A DNA stretch of 64,000 nt from assembly GCF_020382885.2 (NCBI RefSeq), contig NC_058502.1:12365950-12429949 (forward strand), read 5' to 3'. Made by a program: the position numbers and the translations under genes. The DNA comes from Scatophagus argus (taxonomy: Eukaryota; Chordata; Actinopteri; Scatophagidae). The notes beneath the pieces were generated by a model, which was not told where the DNA came from, ran no database searches, and was given only the letters and a program-made list of their open reading frames with translations. Shown here piece after piece: positions 12,831-25,197 of the stretch; the stretch's first letter is position 1, and every line of letters starts with the position of its first letter.

Positions 12831-15800
12831 TTGACGGGCATGTTAACAAATCTGAAAGTTGTCCCTGCTCACTGAAGCATGAACCAAGCAAATACCGACA
12901 TAGAATAGTGGCTCCAGAAGCACAACAATATGCAAATTAATGACAAAATAAAAAAATGTCAGTATCATATCATATATTATCACATAACTTGCCATGTCAT
13001 ATTTCTTCCCTCCACATTCAGTTATTTAATATTTTATTTAAGGAAGCTGAAAAAAAAAAAGATAACAAAAGGTCTGTAATCGAAGTGGCACATTTCACAG
13101 CATCATCATCATGTCCTTTGATGATGATGCAAAATCAATTGGAGTACTGTCGTTCAAGACAAAACACAGTGACAAAAAAAACTTCTCAGAAGTGAAATTG
13201 CAAATAAATGACAATGACTTCTGCTACTGCTTCCTTACTTAAACAGAAGATGAGTGTACATCCGGCACAAAATCCAACATTTACAGAACTTTTAGTGTTT
13301 TTGGCATCAAATATCACATACTGAAAAAAATATATTACCGATCTGAATGCGCCCATCCTGCTCTGCAGCACCTCCAGGCACCAGACTTTTGATGTAGATG
13401 CCTCCATATCGCACATTGGTGTTTATTCCTCCCTTTTGGCAAAAAGATTACAAAGAGGTGATTAATGTCATAGGCCTAAAATAACCCTGGCAGTGTACAC
13501 TGACTCAGCGTGTAGGGATCCAAGTTACTGTGCATCGTAGCTTGTCCTTAGCTCAGTCGTGTAAATTAATTGGTTTGTCTAATCTGATCTCACGCAAGGC
13601 AGCTATGCCACTAAGTTCTTGGCACAATTTACTTGGGTTTCAATATGTCAACACTGGAATGAGCCAGAAGACTTTCTACCTTGACACAGTAGTATTTTAG
13701 TCATAGTGGGTGTGGACAAAATAATCCAAACTAATCTCTATAGTGAGCTCTATACTAGCTGGAAAATACACTTAGGTGCCATGTTATTAGGTCCACTTAG
13801 CTAAACCTAATACAATCTCATGGAGGGTTTGTGTTGAAACTGTTTTAAAGGTCTGTTGATTCAGCTGTATGGCCATTTGGAAAGATGCAGTTTTTGGCAC
13901 GTTTTCTTTTATTTTATCATTTTTGAATTTAAATCAATGACGAAGGGGTTAAAAAACAAAAACACCTCACTGTTTAATACAATATAATGCAGACTCCAAA
14001 ATGATCAAATGGTTGAATCACAAGCCCTCTAAAACATTTAAACAAAAACTGAACATTATAACATCCATCCATCCATTTTCTATACCGCTTATCCATCAGG
14101 GTCGCGGGGGGAGCTGGAGCCTATCCCAGCTGACTACAGGCGAGAGGCGGGGTACACCCTGCCCTGGTCGCCAGTCAATCGCAGGGCCAACACACAAAGA
14201 CAGACAACCACACACTCTCACCTAGGGGCAATTTACCCGGAGAAAACCCACGCAGGCACAGGGAGAACATGCAAACTCCACATAGAAGGAGCTATGTGGA
14301 GTTTTTCTTGCTTTGAGGCGACAGTGCTAACCACTGCACCACCGTGCCGCTCCATTATAATGTTATAACTATATTTATGACGGTAGGATTTATTGCACGT
14401 TTTTATTAGACTGCATTCATTTTAACTAGGTGCACCTACTAAACTGGTAACTGAGGGAAAAAAACAACCATTCACTCACAGCAACACTGATGCCAAGACT
14501 GCCACTGCTTTTCTTCAGCTCCACTATAAACCGCTCTCCAGTTTTCAAACTTAAGATAGAAGGGGACCTGGAACAAACATCCTGAAAAACGACAAGGAAG
14601 AAGTAAGCAGGGAGCAAAAGGTTTTCGATTAAAAAGGCATCTAGTGGTAGCAAGTGACTGAAGGACACTTCTGATGCAGATGGTTGACCATGACTCAGAG
14701 TTTTATCACAGCCATCATCACATTTGATCCAACATTTAGCACTGGTTAAACTCTATCAGTTTTGACCTCATGCAGGAAAGTTTGCTTCAGTGGAAGCAAA
14801 GCCACTGATATGTAGCCAATGTTAGCTGAGTGCTGATTCTAACCTGAGCATCATGTATGCGCACGACAGGAATGTGAAGCTTCTTGCCCTGTTTTGGGGT
14901 TGCCATGTTGGACAGAGTGATGGCCTCTTCCAGTTCCTCCATGGCAGGACGGTACTCTGTGCCACTCAGTGTGGTCTGGGACCCAAAACCCTTCTCCAAC
15001 GCCAAACCAAGAGTGCTTTGAGTCAAGGAAGTCTTGCTGTCCCTCAGAGACTCTAACAGGAAAACAACCAGGTGGGATAAAAGATCTCTGTACTCATATA
15101 AGTTGTATTAATTTTCACTTCTACATATAGTAATAGCTTCATAGTTATGTATGAATTGATATATGAATTCTTCCACAGTGCATGCAGAAGAGTATTTAGC
15201 AGATCTTACGTTTAGGCTGGGACACAATGAGCTCCACCTCTTCAGGGCTGTTCTGTAAGATGGCAGCAGCGTCACTGAATGTCACTCCTTCCAAACTAAT
15301 CTTGTTTAGGGAGATGAGACGTCCACCTGAAAAAAAAAAAAAATCAACAAATCATTGTAAAATCCTTGTTATACTTTGTCATGTGCGGCCCAGTTTCATC
15401 TCTGTCAATGTGTGAGTCAGCTCCCATTGCTGTTGCACTCTACCAGGTTTGATTCGTCCGTCTTTGTCCGCAGGCCCATCAGGCACTATGGAAGCAATGA
15501 AGATCCCAAGGTCAAGTTTACCAGTATTGTCCTCGCCCACTATCACAAAGCCTGAAACAGGACCAGAGAGGAGTGAAGACAAAAGCCTCCTGTTAAAGAA
15601 TCAGATACGTGGCACTCCGATCATTAATTTGACATCAAGTTCACAGCTAAGTCCACTTTGATAAACTCACCAAAGCCCAGTTTCTGATCTTTCTTCAGGT
15701 TCACACAGACTATCTCTCGCTCTGGTGGGGTCCTGGTTGGTGTATCAACTGCAAATAATGGACCACTGTAAATTCATTTACATATTCTCTATATCCAGTC

Positions 15801-18800
15801 ACATCAGAAGTGGACATAATTTAGGATTTCTTCATCACCCAATCTACATGTCTTTGGACTGTGGTAAAAAGATCCGAGCACACAAAGAAAAACAATCGTC
15901 AACTCTAGTTTGAACATACAGAAGAATGACAAATTAAACAAAAAGACTCAGCAAATGGGAAGAGACACAAATGCAGATGCTTATGTACAGGGCATGAGGG
16001 ACCATTTAAACACCTGTTCATTATTTTTGGCTGTTTTTCTGACAGTGCTCTCTACTACAACCATAAAATCCTCCCAGGAGGGAATATTTTATGGAAAAAT
16101 ACAGATTAAAGCTGTTCCTGATGTTCATGCTGTTCCATTGCCTAAATAAAGATGCTTAATGTAGTTTCTCCTTTAATTTGTCACCCCTCTGTATGTGTTA
16201 ACAAAAAACAGACATATTCACCACGTATGGAGGAAGAGGCATCAGAGTCCTGCTTTTGTAGTGAGACACTGGACATCATTCTGGGAATTGGCTCTGGCGT
16301 GCTACAACACATGTGCACAGTGATAATACATGATGACTTCCTTAATGTCCACAGAGAGTTTATTTTTACACGAAAAACATGAATGTCATTATCACTATGG
16401 GCTACCTCCAACTCTGTCGGTCCTTCACGTCCCTGAAATCTCCTGTTTCTGGGAGCTCCTTGTTCAGCTCTCTGCTCATCTCCCTTCTCATTTCTCTCTG
16501 CTGACGTAGTCGCTCCTCCAGCTTGGCAGTCAGGTCATCACAGGACTTGGAGAGGGAGTCTGGTTGACCAGGCGTCAAACCCACATGGTTCAACATGCCC
16601 TCTGAGCAGGAGAGCCGCTTAAGGTTCAAGTTACGACCCCGGTAGACAGACACATACTTATCCATGTTTTCATCTGGACAAACAGAGGAGAATCAGATAA
16701 ACTTGTGTCATCTTTGTGTATTGTCAAAGCCCAAAACTATACATTCAATACAGTCAAAATTTTCCCACCTGGTATCATGGTGTGGTTGAGCTGTCGTGAT
16801 GTCATCTCACTATGAAACTTGTGCTGTGCTGAGCAGAGGTTCAGAAGGTACTGTGCTATTTTTGAGCTTTCTGTTACAAAACTGTGCTTTTTCCCGCTGG
16901 GCCCACCACACTCTATAATCAGTTTACGCCGCTGAAAGACAGACATAAATCATCATACATTTACTCAGTGTCAGAACAAAATGAGCCGCACAAAGTAATA
17001 TTTCATACACGAAAATCTGACTGAAATGCCACTTCTTTTTACCCCAGTGGATATGGAGTCGGTTTCCCTCCAGAGGAAGCGTCGGGTGACAGTCCTGACG
17101 TGGTTCTTCATCTCATACACAATGATTCCTTTGGCACAGATCCCCAAAACCAGCTCTCCCACCACTGGCCTTTTCTCTCTACCCACACGGTGGAACATAA
17201 CCCCATACTCGGGTAACTGCTGGGCAATCTGAAGGGTACATATTTTTTTAAAATGGTGTGTGTGTGTCTTTGTGTGAGAGGACATTCAATTTTAAATATT
17301 ATCATCAAATCAAAAGTAATGTTAACAAGTGCAAGGTGTGTGAGTGGATGAACTGGTAGTCTGGACACCTTCAGGTACTCTGTCTCTGCCTCTTCAGGAA
17401 GCATCTGGGCATGACATGCATGAAGTCTTGGCAACTCTTCCTTGATACTGGGCAGGGCCAGCTTCTCTAACATCCTCTTGGACACATAATGCTCTGGCTG
17501 GTAATAATTCTTACCATACAACTAAAAAGACACACAAAACAACCAAATGCACTACTATGATAGACACTGAAAGATGATGCTGATATTCAAAGACAAAAGT
17601 TGAACATTTTGCTTTTTGTCCACTGTACCTCTGGCATGTAATCCCCAAACTCAGCCTGCAGAGCAAGAGCTACAAGAAACAAGCCTGTCTCCTCATTACA
17701 GTAAAGCCTGTCCTCCAAGATATCCTTACGCAGCTGTAAGTAGTACTGGTGACGAGTCAGTCTGTGCCTAGGAAAAAGGATAAACAGTTAAGTATAAAGC
17801 AGAAATGTTCTTTGAACTATGCCTTTCTATAAATTAATGTACGACATGTAAAACAACAGTAATGTACTTACAAAATGAAGGAAATATCATCAACAAAATA
17901 TTTGACTCGAAGAAACACCAAAAAGGAGGACATCTGCCCTTTTTTCCAACTGTCAGGAGCAACTTTGGAGATTTTTGTTTCATGCTCCAAAAAGAAATAT
18001 TCATCATCTGCACAATGAAAAACAAAAGTCTCTTTAACCTCAGACCTCTGAAGTGACTGAAATCACAAAACAAACATTAAGAAATGACTGGAACTTAATT
18101 TCCAATGTTTTAGTAAAACAACTTGTTAACAATTGAAATATTATTCCAAGTTCACCCTAGGGCCAACTGTGAAATCACAGGCCGATGTTCAGTCAACGCA
18201 CTCACTGAGTCCTCTTACCATCAAGGAAGGCAAGACCAAAGTAAAAGTGTTCCACCAGGTTTGCATGAGCCACCACCATGTCGAACACATCTCTTGCTTT
18301 GGACTTAATGTCGCAGCGAACCACCACGTACTGTCCGTTAGGCAGCACTACAGTCACTTCTCTCTGAGACGAACAAGAGCGTCCCTTTCTGGACTGTGGT
18401 GGACACATAAACAACAGACACACGTGGACATAAAGAAACCTACAGACACACTCACATATATAAGTATACAATTGTGCAAACAGACATTTAGGATGCAAGA
18501 AAGGACAAGTTCAAACAGAGTGAAAAAAAACCCAAAAATTTACTTTAAAACCCATCAGAAAGAAAGGAGATGAACAGAAATCATTAATTTACCACAATAG
18601 ATCCAGGAAGCTCGAGAACAATTTGTTGTTCGTCTGACATTCTGACAAACTCGGGACCCAAAGCCTGACAAAACAAACATTTAGAAAATAAATAAGCAGC
18701 AACACACCCAACAGACTTTGTGCTTCTCTATCCTCTGCTGTCTGCTCTTAGAATTAAATTGGACTCTCAACTGCGCTAAATACTCCACACCCATACAATA

Positions 18801-21800
18801 CCAACATATACTGGTGAAAATGCTGCTTATAGTAGACATCAACAAGATACATTTTTAAGTTCCAAAAGAAACACTGCCCTCGCATTTATGTCACTGGATA
18901 AACATTTAAAAATCTCTGTTCTTACCTTAGCTTTCCTCTGGCTCAAGCTGAGTGAGGATTCACTGAAGGTGATGGAAGGACTATGAGATCTGCCCGACGC
19001 CTTAGGAGAGATGTCGTGGTGGGGGCTCCTACCAAGCCAACTGCTGTTGCTGTCCCTGTGACGAACCCCTCGAGGGAGTCTGAGGAGTGAGAGAAAAAGG
19101 AAGGGTGGTGAAGGACAGATTGTGTAATAGTTGTGCAGACAAGTTGGAAAAGTCAAACTCTGAGACACTGTCAAAAAAGTCAGTACAGACCATGAGTGAC
19201 CTCGAAAAGGGAGGTGGGTGCATTTATTTATGTCAACATGCAGCTCTAATAGCTGAAGAATCTTCTTTTAATTACAGTACTGGTGGTAATAGTGTGTAAG
19301 TATGCATGCAAACAGTACAAACCTGTCTAAAGAAGACTGGTACAATGGTGTGGGAGAGCTTCGTGGTCTTTGTCTCCAAGGTCTCTGAGGTAAACTCCCT
19401 GGGAAACAGGCATAAAATTAGGGATATGGTTTATCCAATTGTTAGTAATCAATAAGACCAGTAATATATATATGTAATCAATATACATTTGAAGGAGAAA
19501 TGAAATTCTTAGTGTCAAAATTTAGAAAAACCACTGATTCTACTTAAGTACAATTTTGAGTTATTTGTACTTGAGTGTTGATATAGAGATGGTAATGGTT
19601 GTTTCACCGCTAGGAATTTTTTTTAAGTGGACACAAGATGACAGCAGTAACGTTTTCCTTCTTTCTACCTACTTTTCAGGTCTGGTTTCTTATGCATACC
19701 TGACTTTGAGTCAGAGTCTGTTGAGTATCTTCTGCCTTCAGCACTCCCGTCGCTGAACTCTGAAAATGGCCCTCTCTTTCCTGTCAACGATGAAAGATGA
19801 CAGCAATGTCTGATTCCTGTCCGTCTCTGTTCTCCCTGGAGATGCTGAGATGTTTGGGCAGCAATGAGGCTAGCTAGCAGAGAGGTTTATCCTGCTGCGT
19901 CCGCACTCTGTATCTGATTATTGGCTCTCGCAAGAACCTAATCCTGGGCTTGCTTTAGGTTAAGATTTTAATCTTGTTGATCTGTACACTGGCTTCAGGC
20001 AAAAGACTGCAAATACTAAATATGTAGGGTCAAAGGTAAAACTGTTGATGAACAGAATAAAGGAGGGCAAAGTAATAGTCTACAAAAGATTCAATAGAGT
20101 TTTTCTGTTATCACCTCACAACAGAACAGCCATTAACTTCTGCTGTTTGAATTCAAGTTATTCACCAAAGTGCTGGTCATTTTAGTAAGTCATGAAGTAT
20201 GGTTAAGTAATCATAGACTTACGTAGTTGCCAAAACTTCTTATTCAAGAAAATCCCCAGCCTAAGTTCAAAATCAAAGATTCCCATTCAGTTTTCTCCCC
20301 TCCTATGTGACTCTTCAGATGTATTAACATTAGTCTAACGTTCATCGGGACTCTAACGTGCATGCTCACCATGAAGTCTCTCCCTGATCACCTGGCTCCT
20401 GCCACTCAAAGGGACGTTACTGTCCGGCAGAGATCCATGATCCATCTGAAGGGAAAAAAGTCCCTCCTATTTAAAATCACTTGGATTTTTTTGTCAACAT
20501 GTGGATAATTATGCAGTACGCCTTCAAGTACTGGCACATACAACAAGCCCCACAGAGAAGCTGAAATGCTTGTAGACAGGAACATACTGTAGGCGGATAG
20601 CTAGACTCACTGATTCATGAAAAACCTCCTCCACCAGCTGTCTGATGATTTTGGGGGGCGGTGGCAGGATGGAGGCTTTATGCTGAGATTCGCAGGCTTC
20701 CAGGATGGAGTTGAGATTCACCCTGCGGTGGGCCAGGTCCTCACACATGCTGAGGAGGAGGCTGTTCAGATGGTCACTCAACTGGACTGGCTGAGAGGGA
20801 TGAAAGTGCAAAAAACATTGCAAAAAGGAAAGGTATGAGACTGTGATTGTACCTCAATTAAAAATGAAATGCTTTGTGTCAGGGGGTCCCCACCTGATTT
20901 TGAGGTAGGTGAAAATCAACTGACCAGTAGAGAGTCATACCCAGTGAATACACCAGCATCTGTGCAACAAAATCAATTCATTATTGACAAGACAGAAATA
21001 CTGCTATAATGAGGAAGAATATACAAACTGTGTGTAGTCATTCCTGTGCTAAAGTGAGGGATTTTGGATGCACATATTGGCACACAACATTTCAAGCAGG
21101 AGAACTATAAACTAAATACCATTCAACAAACTGAGAGCTGATATAATGGATCTAATGATCAAACCATGAAGAAAAAGATGTGTCTGTTCACAGTGTTGGG
21201 TCAGAACACTTTGAAATATAGTCAATTACTGAATTCAAATTAAATGACATTTTTTGTATTTAGTAAGATAATACACTGGATTACAGAAAACATTTAATCT
21301 AATCTGAATACTTCTGGATTACTTCAAAGTCAAACACTGAAAATATTGCACTTGCACTAAAAAATTACAAGTATAATTTTTTCTCTCTAAACATATCAAA
21401 ACATTTTAATACAAATGCAATGGATTTTGCATATTTAGCATTTACACTTGGTAAAATAAAGTTACCTTTAAAAAAGAGAACTGGCACACAGTGCAGGTGT
21501 ACTGTGTGTATTCTACAGCATGTGGGATTGTGTTTCTTTTATCTAACTTTTTGTTGCTATTTTTTAAAGACAAAACACATGGAGAACAAGCACTTACTCA
21601 AAAAAAAATAAAAAATAAAAGTTGATAATAGCTGATAATAGTTACTAATTTTTGTAACCTGATTACATAATCTTGAGTACATGATAATCTGTTAGCACCA
21701 TCCCTGTTTCTGAACTTATTTATTTCAAGGAGTTTATACAGAAAAATATAAACATTTAGCATATGTTTCTTTGACAACCTTCCCTTCTGTACAAATGTTT

Positions 21801-22593
21801 TAATTATTAGATACTTTAGGGTCTTTTCTACTAACAGGCAAGTGCAGAATTCTAGGCTGATAGCCCCCTGCTCAGCCACTAGATGGCGTGCTTACATCTC
21901 AGTTGTCCTTCAACTCATCCTGAGATTTTACACTCCAAGGAGAAAGACATATCAGCATATAAGCTTAAAGACACTGGTAAGAAATCAAAAAGAACTGATG
22001 CTCTTTAGCGTTTGACAAGTCTGCAATCCAATTTCATGTGAGCTATCAGGACAGGTACGAGAACGTATGCACTGACCCTCTCTATGGCAGGTTTGGTTGA
22101 GCTGGCACGGCCCTGCAGCATCTCAGGAGCAGTGAAGGTGGATACCTCATCTGATAGGCCACAGTTCTTAAATGCTAAGGTACCAGTGGCTGATAGCAGC
22201 AAGGAGGTGGGGCTTATGATGTTACACATATTATTGTGACCTGAAAAAAAAAGTAGGAAGTCTCATTATATATATTTATATATATATATACATGTATATA
22301 TATGATTCTGCTGATAAAGTCACACAGAGTGAAACGGGAAAAAAAACTGCAAGATAAATTCCAATGTTAATGTTACACTGACTTTGCAGTAACATAATAG
22401 TGTGCACACAGCATTGAGGCATGATGTGTGTGAGCCTACAAGAGCAGGGGATTGTCTAAAACGCTTTACCCTTATAGGAGACATCTACTAAAGACTCTGC
22501 AGTGCCCAGCAGCAGGGACCAGACCTCCTCCTCCATCAGAGGTCCCCCTCGTGCCTCCAGTACTTCAGCTAACGTAACAAATGTGCTGCTCAT
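1715..22593 (-). CDS. ptpn20: KIND-FERM-6xPDZ-tyrosine phosphatase (FRMPD2+PTPN20 combined, PTPN13 paralogue)
   Basis: Large submembrane scaffold phosphatase. Forty-five coding exons join with matching phases to 7188 bp (2395 aa plus stop). Exons 5'->3': 22470-22593, 22077-22240, 20894-20959, 20611-20790, 20370-20445, 19700-19759, 19323-19398, 18926-19079, 18593-18664, 18219-18393, 17872-18007, 17629-17767, 17369-17521, 17043-17228, 16769-16931, 16406-16673, 16222-16301, 15671-15748, 15444-15551, 15210-15326, 14844-15052, 14480-14581, 13339-13432, 12631-12716, 12000-12171, 11398-11609, 10836-10934, 10185-10717, 9442-10081, 8968-9138, 8665-8839, 8358-8568, 8237-8274, 7862-7948, 7120-7181, 6561-6722, 6229-6478, 5703-5812, 4931-5165, 4677-4825, 4390-4480, 2911-3245, 2589-2804, 1921-1983, 1715-1825. 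The start is the first ATG of the KIND exon, whose acceptor lies just upstream, so a non-coding first exon is missing from the model. The N-terminal half reads like FRMPD2 and the C-terminal half like PTPN20; gene order favours this over PTPN13. Confidence 0.85.
2050..2520. repeat. Teleost dispersed repeat, GCTAAC-rich type
   Basis: The segment has the hallmarks of a very common teleost interspersed repeat: runs of gctaa/catgctaac words, then a tract resembling 'cattcatcctctggg-accatgaa', 'tttcatggcaatccat' and 'gatattt-agtctg-acaaa-tg-tggac'. It lies in the intron between exons 1921-1983 and 2589-2804. Fragments of the same family occur near 52970-53220. The family assignment is from memory of recurrent fish sequence and the boundaries are approximate. 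Confidence 0.55.
6229..9138 (-). other. PDZ4, PDZ5 and an extra PDZ6 of ptpn20-like gene
   Basis: PDZ4 spans 8968-9138 and the 5' part of 8665-8839 (loop GSFGFTI). PDZ5 follows directly in 8665-8839 and 8358-8568 (loop QLGIKLTGG), as in PTPN13, where PDZ4 and PDZ5 form a tandem. Short exons 8237-8274, 7862-7948 and 7120-7181 then encode a linker. A further PDZ, with loop GLGFALVGG and the GDILLEVNG core, is encoded by 6561-6722 and 6229-6478. Human PTPN13 has only five PDZ domains, so this sixth one is notable. Confidence 0.8.
7526..7692. repeat. Two GT/CA microsatellites
   Basis: A (GT)n tract at about 7526-7546 and a (CA)n tract at about 7668-7692 lie in the ptpn20 intron between exons 7120-7181 and 7862-7948. 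The opposed orientation could allow the two tracts to pair. Confidence 0.8.
9442..10717 (-). other. Low-complexity linker exons between PDZ3 and PDZ4
   Basis: Two large exons (533 and 640 bp) encode roughly 390 residues with no recognisable fold. The first has tandem SPASP-type proline/serine/alanine repeats and a charged Lys/Glu stretch. The second is rich in Thr/Ser/Pro and ends in an Asp/Glu run coded by a CAT/ATC-type repeat on the plus strand near 9470-9497. The donor at its 3' end is GC rather than GT (see findings). Confidence 0.75.
12304..12439. repeat. Near-perfect inverted repeat, 47-bp arms, 42-bp loop
   Basis: The left arm 12304-12350 and right arm 12393-12439 are reverse complements at 45 of 47 positions. 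The loop is 12351-12392. Weaker pairing extends a few bases outside the arms (a tgca word on each side) and into the loop. It sits in the intron between exons 12000-12171 and 12631-12716 of the ptpn20-like gene. It could be a small foldback transposon or a hairpin RNA gene; I do not recognise the sequence. Confidence 0.85.
12780..12829. repeat. (GT)25 microsatellite
   Basis: An essentially uninterrupted GT run on the plus strand. In the ptpn20 transcript it reads as CA repeats ending about 63 nt before the 3' splice site of exon 12631-12716. Confidence 0.95.
14062..14352. repeat. Teleost LINE-tail-like repeat with ATCC microsatellite end
   Basis: It begins with a (ATCC)n tail, then 'cattttctataccgcttat', 'ggagcctatcccagctgac' and 'gagaacatgcaaactcc', and ends with 'ctaaccactgcaccaccgtgccgc'. 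This is a highly repeated teleost sequence, probably the 3' end of a CR1/L2-like retrotransposon copied as short fragments. The central part is internally shortened compared with the form I remember. It lies in the ptpn20 intron between exons 13339-13432 and 14480-14581. Smaller pieces occur near 33640-33682 and 52741-52830. Confidence 0.6.
16769..18664 (-). other. FERM domain exons of ptpn20-like gene
   Basis: Seven exons (18593-18664 to 16769-16931) encode residues of about 300 to 641. F1 begins after the [10 protein letters not shown] segment; F2 carries the [17 protein letters not shown] helix; F3 contains the [13 protein letters not shown] and WRETDSIST blocks and ends at the [10 protein letters not shown] helix. 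The FERM domain targets PTPN13-family proteins to the membrane cortex. The next exon (16406-16673) is charged and helical ([18 protein letters not shown]), probably a coiled coil linking FERM to PDZ1. Confidence 0.85.
20611..22593 (-). other. KIND domain exons of ptpn20-like gene
   Basis: Four exons encode residues 1 to about 178, a kinase non-catalytic C-lobe (KIND) fold. Diagnostic stretches are [14 protein letters not shown] near the start and [10 protein letters not shown] in the third exon, followed by the SMCED segment. The YWS form in the third exon matches FRMPD2 better than PTPN13, which has YWG. KIND domains are protein-interaction modules without kinase activity, and no catalytic kinase motifs are present. 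In-frame joins are G|GT, then phase 0 at the following boundaries. Confidence 0.85.
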
Positions 22594-25197
22594 CCTGCAC
22601 ACATTCCAAGAACGCACCTGAGGACGAAACGCACATGCAGTGTGAGCACAAAGACACATGCATGCACGCACACACACACACAAACACACAAAGCACCCCT
22701 TATTAGAGCCTTTCTTCAAAGTGATACTCTGAGGTGAGGTTTCATTTTTCTGGCTTTTATTGTGTAAATCAAACATCTTCAGGAGTTTATTTCTTGTATG
22801 TTTTCCTCCACTCATGAGAATAATTTAAGCCCCACGTTCTTTGTATCAAGCTTGTTATCCTCTTATCACATTTACAATGTCATCTTTACATCTCTCTGGG
22901 AGTTTATTACTGATCTTGACAAGGCCTGTCAACAGTATTTTGTCTTTGGAGACAGTTATGAGAGACAGTTCAGAGAAAAAGATAATTCTTTGCACTGGAC
23001 TCAGATTAGATTATCTTAGTCCATTAGTCTCAGCGCCTCTCGCTCTTTCTGCTCCACCCATTTCATAATAGGCTTTCTTCTGACCAGAGGGCAGTTCTGA
23101 AGGAGCTGTGCTTCTGGCACCAAAGCAACTGTGTCATGATCCCATGTTAATTTGTTGTCACATACTGTGCAGGTATTACTGCTGCAGCTATAAACAGTTG
23201 ACCTGGCAGACAGAGGAAGCTTTAGGAAATGCAAGGACCGGTTTTCTAACTTCTTCATTAGTTGCACTAAGCAGTCAGTTATAAAACATACATACATATT
23301 TATTTTGACCCTATTATAAGCTTAGTTGTGTTGTTTTCTTTTCAGTTAGATTTAATTTGACAAATGCCATTTATAATAGAAAAGATAAGGCAGACTCATA
23401 CATTAAAACTGAACCAGTTCCACGGTAAAATGTCTTCTTATGTTTGATCAGTATGTTCTGAGAGAGAGCATTCCCGTTATTTTCTTCACGTTTATGTGTA
23501 AATCTGGGCAGATCATTTTTTTTATACATATTAACTATCAATTAGACTTGACCTGACATTTCCATCATTTTGGAAGGCTTCATTAAAAACTAGCAAGAAT
23601 AGTTCCAGCAGTAGCTGTAACAAAAGGCAAGAAAGTATGAGACACTAAATAAAGTTTTGATGAGATGAGAACAAACTATACTACTACCACAGTCACAGAA
23701 GATACAATCTGTTTTTCCTGATTCATGGTTACGCGTGTCAGACCCAGCCATTATGGTTTTTTATTGCTCCTGAGCTGTAACAATAGACTACTGTGTACTG
23801 AAAGAAACAGCATCGCTTCCACTGATACACACCAAACCAATTACTTTAGGCCTGATCAAATCATTCTCTTAAACTGAACTTATCCTCAGCTTGTGATACC
23901 CAGATTGCATCACTGGAAAGTGATTGAGTGTGCTAGCAAAAAACAAAAACACCAATAAAAACTGTGAGGTCATGCGGTTTTCTTCAGCCTCCAAAGCCCA
24001 TTTTAATTCAGTGATAAAACCATTATATTGATGAGACATATAAATCATCCTACAAGGACCAAAGAAGAAAAGTGCGAAACTGTCAGGTGCTACTACACAC
24101 ATCCACTCTGGTGCAAAACTTTAGCAGCTGTTCTCCCTCAAAGTGTCTGCAGGTTTAAAGCTATTGGACCAATGCTGTGAAGCCAGGCTTATTATCCTGT
24201 TACCTTACTGACCATTAAGCAGTCAAGCCACATGATGTAGACACAGACTGAGGAGAAGCTGCACTGTATTCTTGGGAATTTGGGACAACGTATTTCTTCA
24301 GGATCTGGGTCTCTTACACCCTGTTTTCTCACCACAGTGACAAAACATTAACACATTTATACCACAAACAGCATTGTGACAGTGTGGACATTAAGCCACT
24401 GTGGTCAGGGTCTGATTTATGTAGCCACAACCTTTAGCAGCCTCTAACAGACAAGAAATGTTACCAAGAGAATATTTTCATCGACAGAGGCCTGAATATG
24501 AAGGCTGTAGTGAGCATTTTATGACACTTAAAGGTGAATCTCAGCACTGTCCTGTGAATGTTCAGCTATGGTCTGTGCCTGGAGTGAAACCATCTGAAAT
24601 CTCTGGTTAATAAACAGAATCTAAGCATGAAGACACCCACCTCAGACTGCCAAAGAGCACTCTATGAAGGAGGGAGATGATGAAGAACACTCAGTGATAG
24701 AGATATTACCTGGTACCATATGTGACCTATGTCAGCAGTGTGATCCTGTGTATTATCTTCAGTGCTTCCTCCACGGATCCAAAATAATCCTTGTGATCAT
24801 CGCATTGCTGCCTTGACGTCCTCTCGGTAAAGGCTGCTCCGCTCTGGCAGGTTTGACATTAACTACACATGCATGGTGCCCCATTCATTTGCACTATCAG
24901 CAGCAGCAGCACCGCCGAAGGTCTGAAACTTTTTACTGTAATTGGGGCTATTCTTAGCCTCTCGCCTTTAAACACTTAATTGGATTAGCCTCGCGGTTTG
25001 ACAGCGACAGGTCAGGGCCACCAATAGCGGGGTGGCGTGAGATCAGATAAGTTACACCGATTTAACTAATCCGTCTGACGCCCAAAGGTGCGGTGGATCC
25101 CCGGCGGTAGGTGCGCTATAGAGAAGCCTGAGAAGGACGAACGACCTCGGCCAAACGAGCGGACTGAAGCCTGCTGCTGTCGGGCTGCTCCCCCACA
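22594..25197. other. 5' flank of ptpn20-like gene, AT-rich
   Basis: The first 24 bases are the non-coding part of the KIND exon; its acceptor (…cctcag) lies at 22618. Further upstream a non-coding first exon and promoter must exist, but I cannot place them. Short CA runs occur near 22670-22690. I see no convincing coding exon between here and the CpG-rich block starting near 25000. Confidence 0.5.

Larger units (their letters stand above)
10836..15748 (-). other. PDZ1, PDZ2 and PDZ3 exons of ptpn20-like gene
   Basis: PDZ1 comes from 15671-15748, 15444-15551 and 15210-15326 (about residues 758-858, carboxylate loop LGFGFVI). PDZ2 comes from 14480-14581, 13339-13432, 12631-12716 and 12000-12171 (loop SLGISVAGG, about 929-1030). 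PDZ3 comes from 11398-11609 and 10836-10934 (loop GLGFSFN, about 1080-1183). The three match PTPN13 PDZ1-3 in order and spacing. The exon at 14844-15052 is a non-domain linker between PDZ1 and PDZ2. Confidence 0.85.

Noticed and set aside
22267..22305. AT-dinucleotide stretch as a regulatory or origin-like element
   Set aside because: A plain TA-rich microsatellite within an intron, with no further structure.
1..22593. Assignment of the phosphatase gene to ptpn13 and the kinase to mapk10
   Set aside because: Domain order alone would allow it. However, the KIND third exon (YWS), the PTPN20-like linker, the JNK1-type short C terminus, the ARHGAP22-type N terminus and the WDFY4-type landmarks all point to the 10q11-type block.
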